This document shows positions 6,549 to 11,461 of a stretch of 11,461 nucleotides of DNA, in pieces. Both the position numbers and the translations under genes were made by a program. Each line of letters begins with the position of its first letter. The stretch's first letter is position 1. The notes beneath the pieces are model-generated. The model was not told the origin of the DNA. It saw nothing but the letters and a program-made list of their open reading frames with translations, and ran no database searches. Source of the stretch: JBEKDJ01 sp050014415 (lineage in GTDB: Bacteria; Desulfobacterota; BSN033; UBA1163). The stretch lies in the NCBI GenBank assembly GCA_050014415.1, contig JBEKDJ010000157.1, positions 1-11,461 on the forward strand, written 5' to 3'.

Positions 6549-8681
6549 ATGGAGAGGTTCGAAGCCTCACATTGTAGGGATCGGCTTTTGACCCCTATCC
6601 AAGACGTAAAGGGGGTAGGTCCAAAACTGCGCAGACTTCTAGACAAGAAAGGAATTCGAACCGTCGAGGACGCCCTTTATTATCTTCCCAGGTGCTATGA
6701 AGACCGCCGGAATCTGAGGCCGATCTCAGAGTTGAGAATTGGAAGAAAAGAGACGGGTTTCGGTGAGATCCTTCTCTCGAGGGTTGCTTTCTATCAGAAT
6801 AGAAGGAAGCGGGTCTTTGAATCGGTTGTGGGAGACGGAAGCGGCGTGATCAGATTAAAGTGGTTCCATGGTTATGAGCGCTATCTTCGTGATCGGTTTA
6901 GGAAGGGACGCAAGCTAATCTTCTCTGGAGAGGTGAGGGGGCATCACTCGCAAAGAGAGATTTATCATCCTGACGTGGAGATTGTCGATGGGGATATCGA
7001 AAAAGATTATCTCAACTTCAAGCGGATCGTTCCGATCTATTCCGAAACAGAAGGGCTCCATCAGAGAACGTTGAGGAGATTGATGAAGAGCATTTTAGAG
7101 GGATATGGCGGTGAACTCTGGAGTCCCATCCCCCAGGAGATCCTGAAACGGCAGAACCTGATCGATTTTTCAGAAGCCGTTCGAAGGGTCCATTTTCCGT
7201 CGGATGAGGAATCGATAGAGACCCTCAATCTCCAAAGGTCAGATGGACATCGCCGGATCATCTTTGATGAATTCTTTTTCTTGGAACTTGGATTGGCATT
7301 GAAGAGAGAAGAGACAGCGTCGGAAACAGGAATCTCTTTTGCATGCGACGGTCTCTTGGCTCGGAGACTACTCAATCTCCTCCCTTTTCAATTGACGCCT
7401 TCCCAGGAAAGGGTCTTAGCAGAGATAAAGGAAGATATGGAGAAACCTCATCCCATGAACCGACTGATTCAAGGAGATGTGGGAAGCGGGAAGACGATCG
7501 TTGCCCTCCTTGCTTGCCTGTATGGTGTGGAATGTGGATATCAGGCCGCCATCATGGCACCCACCGAGGTGTTGGCAGAACAACACTATCTCAACCTCCA
7601 TCGATGGGTTGAACCTTTGGGAATTCAAGTGGCCCTGCTGACCAGCAGCGTCAAGAGTTCAGAGAAGGAAGGTCTTTATAGACGGATTCATGAAGGAGAT
7701 GTTCAACTGGTCATTGGAACCCATGCAGTCATTCAGGAATCGGTCGAGTTCCACCGGCTGGGTCTTGCCGTCATCGATGAGCAACACAAATTTGGTGTGG
7801 TCCAGAGAGGGCTCTTAAAGAAGAAGGGGGAGAGCCCTGACGTATTGGTGATGACGGCGACTCCCATTCCCAGGACACTTGCAATGACCCTTTACGGAGA
7901 TCTGGATATTTCACTAATCGACGAGATGCCGCTAGGGAGGATGCCTGTAGAAACCAAGACCTTTGCTGAATCCGCGCGAGGGAGGGTTTACCGGATCGTG
8001 AAGGAGGAGGTCAAAAAGGGACGCCAGGCCTTCGTCGTCTATCCGCTTGTAGAGGAGTCTGAGAAACTGGATCTCAGGGATGCCACCCAAATGGCAGAAC
8101 ATCTTCAACAACAGGTCTTCCCTGAGTTTCGAATCGGACTGCTCCACGGCCGAATGAAGGGTGACGAGAAGGAGGCGATTATGGAGGAGTTTAAGGAGGG
8201 AAGAATCCAGATCTTGGTGGCCACAACAGTCATTGAGGTGGGAATTGATGTCCCCAACGCCTCAGTGATGGTAGTGGAGCATGCAGAACGATTCGGCCTC
8301 GCCCAACTCCATCAGCTGAGGGGAAGAATAGGCCGGGGTTGCTACCCCTCAAAATGTCTTCTGTTAGCCCAATACGGCTCTTCTGAGGAGGCGAGGGTCC
8401 GTCTCCGAGCGATGGAGAGGACGGCCGATGGATTTCAGATTGCGGAGGAGGACTTGGCACTGCGAGGCCCCGGAGAATTCTTTGGGATTCGACAATCAGG
8501 GCTGCCAGATTTCAGGGTAGCCCATTTGATTCGGGATACCACGATACTGATCGAAGCAAGAAGAGAGGCTTTTCAACTTGTTGAACAGAATCCAGGGCTT
8601 GCGCTTCCTCCGAATTCGGGCCTGAAAGAGACGGTGATGAGACGTTGGAGAGGAAGACTGGAACTGGCAAGCATCGGGTAA
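6549..8681 (+). CDS. recG: ATP-dependent DNA helicase RecG
   Basis: A branch-migration helicase that reverses stalled replication forks and processes Holliday junctions and R-loops. At 710 residues it is near the usual length (about 690). The N-terminal wedge region contains a helix-hairpin-helix-like VKGVGPKLRRLLDKKGIRTVEDALYYLPRCYEDR (20-53) and an OB-fold (about 68-150). The helicase motifs are all present: QxxxL (281-290), Walker A GDVGSGKT (309-316), APTEVLAEQHY (337-347), Walker B DEQH (410-413), TATPIPRT (436-443), ATTVIEVGIDVPNAS (558-572) and QLHQLRGRIGRG (586-597). The C-terminal TRG motif that couples ATP use to junction movement is at about 628-651 (DGFQIAEEDLALRGPGEFFG). The DEQHKFGV block has Lys where Arg is usual, a conservative change. 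AGAGAG at 6534-6539 inside the preceding gene may serve as ribosome site. Confidence 0.97.
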   Translation: MERFEASHCRDRLLTPIQDVKGVGPKLRRLLDKKGIRTVEDALYYLPRCYEDRRNLRPISELRIGRKETGFGEILLSRVAFYQNRRKRVFESVVGDGSGVIRLKWFHGYERYLRDRFRKGRKLIFSGEVRGHHSQREIYHPDVEIVDGDIEKDYLNFKRIVPIYSETEGLHQRTLRRLMKSILEGYGGELWSPIPQEILKRQNLIDFSEAVRRVHFPSDEESIETLNLQRSDGHRRIIFDEFFFLELGLALKREETASETGISFACDGLLARRLLNLLPFQLTPSQERVLAEIKEDMEKPHPMNRLIQGDVGSGKTIVALLACLYGVECGYQAAIMAPTEVLAEQHYLNLHRWVEPLGIQVALLTSSVKSSEKEGLYRRIHEGDVQLVIGTHAVIQESVEFHRLGLAVIDEQHKFGVVQRGLLKKKGESPDVLVMTATPIPRTLAMTLYGDLDISLIDEMPLGRMPVETKTFAESARGRVYRIVKEEVKKGRQAFVVYPLVEESEKLDLRDATQMAEHLQQQVFPEFRIGLLHGRMKGDEKEAIMEEFKEGRIQILVATTVIEVGIDVPNASVMVVEHAERFGLAQLHQLRGRIGRGCYPSKCLLLAQYGSSEEARVRLRAMERTADGFQIAEEDLALRGPGEFFGIRQSGLPDFRVAHLIRDTTILIEARREAFQLVEQNPGLALPPNSGLKETVMRRWRGRLELASIG

Positions 8682-8689
8682 AGGAACAC

Positions 8690-8713
8690 AAGGTTAAGGT
8701 TGAGGCTGAGGTT
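8690..8713 (+). repeat. Degenerate 6-base tandem repeat (RAGGYT)
   Basis: Four consecutive units, AAGGTT, AAGGTT, GAGGCT and GAGGTT, start eight bases after the recG stop. The units differ only by purine-purine or pyrimidine-pyrimidine changes. Confidence 0.7.
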
Positions 8714-8994
8714 AAGAATGGCAGTGAAACCAAGCAGATTTTCAAGTATTAGAGGAAAAACCTCAGACTTAGACATGTAAGAACCTGACACGACTGGGTT
8801 CAGGGCTGAAAGGAATTGAAAAGAGAGAAGAATTATGTTAACCGTGTTGATAAACCAATTTCAGAATCCGGATGAAAACGGAAGAATGGAATAATGGGAG
8901 GATGGGTAATTCGAGAAGATGTTTATTCTTACCCCACTCTTCGACTATTTCTTTACACTAATCCGTCATTTCAGCATTCCGTTATTTTGAACCC

Positions 8995-9030
8995 TTTGAA
9001 TTTTGGCGTGCATTTGACATTTGAATTTTG
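8995..9030 (+). repeat. Degenerate 7-base TTTG repeat upstream of alaC
   Basis: TTTG cores lie at 9013, 9020 and 9027, exactly seven bases apart, in three NNNTTTG units (9010-9030). Two more cores at 8995 and 9002 are also seven apart but shifted relative to the first set, and TTTGAATTTTG occurs exactly at both 8995-9005 and 9020-9030. A second cluster of the same type lies before hom at 10494-10521. Confidence 0.75.
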
Positions 9031-9058
9031 ATATAGGGACTTGGCGGGGGGTAATACT

Positions 9059-10249
9059 ATGGAACCATTGCATCCAGGTGGGTTGGAATTCCATCGGATG
9101 ATGAGGCTTCCTCCTTATATTCTCGGCATTGTCAATCAGTTGAAGATGGAGGCGAGACAGAAAGGGGAGGATATCATCGATCTGGGTATGGGAAACCCGG
9201 ATCTGCCAACGCCTAAACACATTGTCAATAAACTGATCGAAGCCGCGAAGAATCCAAGGAACCATCGTTACTCCGCCTCAAAGGGAATCTATAAACTCCG
9301 GATGGCGATTACGGACTGGTACCGCAAGCGGTTCGACGTCGATCTCAATCCAGAATCGGAGAGCGTGGTCACCATCGGAGCAAAAGAGGGCATAGGACAT
9401 CTGGCCTTAGCGACTCTCGGTCCCGGGGATGCTGTCCTCGTTCCCGATCCGACCTACCCGATCCACGCCTATTCGGTCGTGATTGCGGGAGGCGATCTGC
9501 GCTCAGTTCCTTTGGTCGGCGATGGCGACTTTTTCCAGGAGTTGTTGACGGCAACCAAACAGACCTGGCCTCAACCCAAGATGTTGATCATCAGTTTTCC
9601 TCACAATCCAACGACAAAGGTGGTCGATCTCAGTTTCTTCGAAAATCTGGTAGCCTTTGCGAAGGATCACCATCTGATGATCGTACACGATCTGGCTTAT
9701 GGGGACATCGTCTTCGATGGATATCGGGCGCCCAGTCTCCTCCAGGTCAAAGGGGCTAAGGATGTAGGAGTGGAGTTCTTCTCTCTTTCGAAGAGTTACA
9801 ATATGCCTGGCTGGCGTGTTGGGTTCGCTGTGGGAAATGCGGAGATGCTGGCTGCTCTGTCTCGATTGAAGAGTTATCTCGATTATGGGGTCTTTCAACC
9901 CATTCAAATTGCCGCCATTATCGCACTCAATGAGGATCAGGATTGTGTTCGAGAGATTGCAGAGGTTTACCGAAAGAGGAGAGATACCCTCATCCACGGT
10001 TTGAAACGGGTGGGTTGGGAGATTGAAAAACCGAAGGGGACGATGTTCGTCTGGGCCGAGATTCCCAAGCCATTCAAGAAGATGGGATCAATTGACTTCA
10101 GTAAGTTGTTGTTGAAGGAAGGGAAGGTGGCGGTTTCTCCAGGGGTTGGTTTCGGTGAATACGGAGAGGGATATGTGAGGTTTGCCCTCGTGGAGAACGA
10201 AGCCCGTATCAAGCAAGCGGTCAAAGGGATCCGAAAAGTTCTTAAATAA
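9059..10249 (+). CDS. alaC: Class I/II aminotransferase, AlaC-type alanine transaminase
   Basis: A 396-residue pyridoxal-phosphate aminotransferase of fold type I. The closest family I recall is E. coli AlaC (glutamate-pyruvate transaminase), with strongly similar blocks FHRMMRLPPYILGIVNQLK (11-29), HDLAYGDIVFDG (210-221), VEFFSLSKSYNMPGWRVGF (238-256), KSYLDYGVFQPIQIAAI (271-287) and VSPGVGFGEYGEGYVRFAL (359-377). K245 forms the internal aldimine; N183 (PHNPT), D211 and Y214 contact the cofactor; R374 binds the substrate carboxylate. Related proteins in some bacteria act as LL-diaminopimelate aminotransferase, so the substrate is not certain. ATG at 9059 is preferred over the TTG at 9041 because GGGGGG (9046-9051) lies seven bases before it. 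The homoserine dehydrogenase gene follows on the same strand, consistent with an amino-acid synthesis region. Confidence 0.9.
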   Translation: MEPLHPGGLEFHRMMRLPPYILGIVNQLKMEARQKGEDIIDLGMGNPDLPTPKHIVNKLIEAAKNPRNHRYSASKGIYKLRMAITDWYRKRFDVDLNPESESVVTIGAKEGIGHLALATLGPGDAVLVPDPTYPIHAYSVVIAGGDLRSVPLVGDGDFFQELLTATKQTWPQPKMLIISFPHNPTTKVVDLSFFENLVAFAKDHHLMIVHDLAYGDIVFDGYRAPSLLQVKGAKDVGVEFFSLSKSYNMPGWRVGFAVGNAEMLAALSRLKSYLDYGVFQPIQIAAIIALNEDQDCVREIAEVYRKRRDTLIHGLKRVGWEIEKPKGTMFVWAEIPKPFKKMGSIDFSKLLLKEGKVAVSPGVGFGEYGEGYVRFALVENEARIKQAVKGIRKVLK

Positions 10250-10251
10250 AC

Positions 10252-10379
10252 TACCCCGCCGCAAGCAGCGGGATATTGAGTATCTTTCGTCATGCCGGAC
10301 TTGATCCGGCATCCAGTCGGTTTCTTCTCTGGATTCCGGCTTTCGCCGGAATGACGGATACGCGGCAAGCCGCGGGGTA
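10252..10379. repeat. Nested inverted-repeat element of four hairpins (REP/MITE-like)
   Basis: The element starts just after the alaC stop. Its ends are inverted copies (TACCCCGC at 10252-10259 and GCGGGGTA at 10372-10379). Inside, CGTCAT at 10288-10293 faces ATGACG at 10351-10356, and ATCCAG faces CTGGAT. Four local hairpins follow one another: CCCGC/GCGGG (10255-10272), a perfect 8-base stem ATGCCGGA/TCCGGCAT with loop CTTGA (10292-10312), a perfect 8-base stem ATTCCGGC/GCCGGAAT with loop TTTC (10333-10352), and CGCGG/CCGCG with loop CAAG (10361-10374). The inner part resembles the dispersed CGTCATNCCGG...CCGGNATGACG repeats found between genes in many proteobacteria. No coding capacity is claimed. 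It may also stop or stabilise the alaC transcript. Confidence 0.8.
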
Positions 10380-10380
10380 T

Positions 10381-10410
10381 TGGACCCGAAGTGAATGGAC
10401 CCGAAGTGAA
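10381..10410 (+). repeat. Exact 15-base tandem duplication
   Basis: TGGACCCGAAGTGAA occurs twice in a row without mismatch (10381-10395 and 10396-10410), directly after the inverted-repeat element. It lies in non-coding DNA. Confidence 0.9.
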
Positions 10411-10493
10411 TAAGGTCAAACGTGAAAGCTCCAAGTTGAAATGAAATCTACATGAGGTAATACCGGAAGTTACTTGAAACGGTAAAGTTTTTA

Positions 10494-10528
10494 GCATTTG
10501 GCATTTGGATTTTGCAATTTGACATTGA
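10494..10528 (+). repeat. Degenerate 7-base TTTG repeat upstream of hom
   Basis: Four NNNTTTG units run from 10494 to 10521 with TTTG cores at 10497, 10504, 10511 and 10518, plus a decayed fifth unit ACATTGA (10522-10528). The first 21 bases match the cluster at 9010-9030 in 19 positions; both differences are A to G in the first base of a unit. It ends 25 bases before the start codon. Confidence 0.75.
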
Positions 10529-10537
10529 CCGGACATG

Positions 10538-10546
10538 TGAGGTGAT
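10538..10546 (+). promoter_or_regulatory. Shine-Dalgarno that decides the hom start
   Basis: TGAGGTGAT at 10538-10546 ends seven bases before the ATG at 10554 and matches the 16S tail well. It overlaps an in-frame GTG at 10542, so that GTG is unlikely to be the start. Confidence 0.6.
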
Positions 10547-10553
10547 AGAGGCG

Positions 10554-11461
10554 ATGAGGGAAATCAAGGTGGGTCTGATCGGTTTCGGAACAGTAGGCTC
10601 CGGCGTGGTGAAGATCCTCCAGAAAAACTCCAAGCTGATCGAGAAGCGGATGGGGGCGAAGATCGTCCTAAAGCGCATTGCTGATATTGATCTGGAAAAA
10701 GATCGGGGAGTGAAATTGAAACCAGAGGTCCTCACGCCCAATGCAGAGGAAGTGATTGAAGATCCCGAGATCGATATCGTCATGGAGCTCATGGGCGGCA
10801 TCGAGCCTGCAAGGAGCTATATCCTTAAGGCGATTCATAACAAGAAACATATCGTTACCGCTAACAAGGCGCTTCTCGCCCTACACGGGGATGAGATCTT
10901 CGAGGATGCCCATCGCTTTGGTGTCGATGTTAATTTCGAGGCCTCGGTTGGGGGTGGCATTCCTCTGATTCGGTCGATCAAAGAGGGGCTGGTAGCTAAC
11001 CGAATCCAGTCGATCTTTGGAATTCTAAACGGGACTTCAAACTACATACTTTCCAAAATGACCAATGAAGGAAGGGGTTTCAAAGAGGTCTTAAGGGAGG
11101 CCCAAGAGAAGGGATATGCGGAGGCTGACCCGACCTATGATCTTGAGGGGATCGATGCGGCCCACAAACTTGCGATTCTCATCCGTCTCGCATTCGGAAC
11201 TCGCGTCCGTTTTAAAGAGGTCTTCATCGGAGGGATCTCTGAGATTACTTCCCTCGATATTAAATTCAGTCGGGAGTTCGGTTATCGGATCAAATTGCTG
11301 GCCATTGCTAAGATCGATAGGGGAAAGATAGAGGCTCGAGTTCACCCCACCATGATTCCACAAGGGCACCTGCTCGCCACGGTCGAGGGTGTTTTCAATG
11401 CCATCTATATAGAGGGCGATGCGATTGGGCCAACTCTATTCTACGGTCAGGGGGCAGGTCA
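10554..11461 (+). CDS. hom: Homoserine dehydrogenase (3' part outside the window)
   Basis: Catalyses NAD(P)H-dependent reduction of aspartate semialdehyde to homoserine, the branch point to threonine and methionine. The frame stays open for 302 complete codons to the window edge; full-length monofunctional enzymes of this type are about 430 residues with a C-terminal ACT domain that would lie outside. The dinucleotide loop is GLIGFGTVGSGVV (7-19). The conserved VTANKALLA (101-109) carries K105. The catalytic domain shows GILNGTSNYIL (156-166) and EADPTYDLEGIDAAHKLAIL (190-209) with D201 and K205 in the positions of the active-site Asp and Lys. There is no aspartokinase domain in front, so it is not a ThrA-type fusion at its N-terminus. 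The start is set by the ribosome site at 10538-10546. Confidence 0.95.
   Translation, partial: MREIKVGLIGFGTVGSGVVKILQKNSKLIEKRMGAKIVLKRIADIDLEKDRGVKLKPEVLTPNAEEVIEDPEIDIVMELMGGIEPARSYILKAIHNKKHIVTANKALLALHGDEIFEDAHRFGVDVNFEASVGGGIPLIRSIKEGLVANRIQSIFGILNGTSNYILSKMTNEGRGFKEVLREAQEKGYAEADPTYDLEGIDAAHKLAILIRLAFGTRVRFKEVFIGGISEITSLDIKFSREFGYRIKLLAIAKIDRGKIEARVHPTMIPQGHLLATVEGVFNAIYIEGDAIGPTLFYGQGAG

Larger units (their letters stand above)
8682..9058 (+). other. Intergenic region between recG and alaC
   Basis: No frame longer than about 20 codons with a ribosome site is seen on either strand. The region begins with a 6-base repeat (8690-8713) and ends with a 7-base repeat (about 8995-9030) just before the alaC ribosome site. 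Only weak inverted repeats are found, such as GAGG/CCTC around 8752-8764, and no convincing terminator follows recG. Confidence 0.5.

Noticed and set aside
8904..8933. Imperfect stem GGGTA/TACCC in the recG-alaC gap as a terminator
   Set aside because: The stem is bulged and there is no clean U run on either side.
9014..9037. Perfect TTGACA with TATAGG as a promoter for alaC
   Set aside because: The spacer is only 12 bases, too short for a sigma70 promoter, and TTGACA is a by-product of the 7-base repeat. The same hexamer before hom (10519-10524) also lacks a -10 at a proper distance.
9041..9058. TTG start for alaC at 9041, adding six residues
   Set aside because: The G-run that would act as ribosome site lies inside this extension and is well spaced for the ATG at 9059.
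10252..10379. Inverted-repeat element as part of a gene or CRISPR array
   Set aside because: Minus-strand frames across it are repeat-derived; there are no equal-length repeats with unique spacers and no cas genes.

Overview
The window looks like ordinary bacterial chromosome of intermediate GC with dense, mostly plus-strand genes. The RecG, AlaC-type aminotransferase and homoserine dehydrogenase proteins, the Tat-exported DUF362 protein, the many small lipoprotein and TPR proteins, and the purine-rich coding strands would fit a Desulfobacterota (former Deltaproteobacteria)-like organism. That placement is inference from style and gene content; no rRNA or other phylogenetic marker is present.

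Layout. Positions 1-57 may hold the last codons of an upstream gene. A TPR protein (96-677, +) converges on a 58-residue hypothetical gene (724-900, -), which is divergent from a cation diffusion facilitator (974-1852, +). A 307-base gap with two short palindromes precedes an exported alpha/beta hydrolase (2160-3713, +) whose base composition differs from its neighbours. That gene and a small two-helix membrane protein (3847-4089, -) converge on one symmetrical, bidirectional terminator (3781-3825). Plausible divergent sigma70-type promoters lie between the membrane protein and a cupin gene (4299-4688, +), which is followed closely by a CsgG/FlgO-like lipoprotein (4713-5240, +). After a 100-base gap with two related hairpins come a Tat-type DUF362 protein, a 60-residue zinc ribbon and recG, the last two abutting exactly. 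A gap of about 380 bases then leads to alaC (9059-10249, +), and a repeat-filled gap of about 300 bases leads to homoserine dehydrogenase (10554 to the window end, cut off).

Function. The right-hand part pairs an aminotransferase (alanine, or possibly diaminopimelate) with the homoserine branch point of threonine and methionine synthesis, so it reads as amino-acid metabolism. RecG is DNA repair. The left and middle genes are envelope-related (metal efflux, exported hydrolase, lipoprotein, Tat protein) without an obvious single pathway.

I see no CRISPR array, transposase, phage gene, tRNA, rRNA or recognisable defence system. The most unusual features are non-coding: a degenerate 7-base repeat with a TTTG core just upstream of both alaC and hom, a nested inverted-repeat element of four hairpins between those genes, a 15-base tandem duplication, a 6-base repeat after recG, and a pair of hairpins with compensating stem changes before the DUF362 gene.
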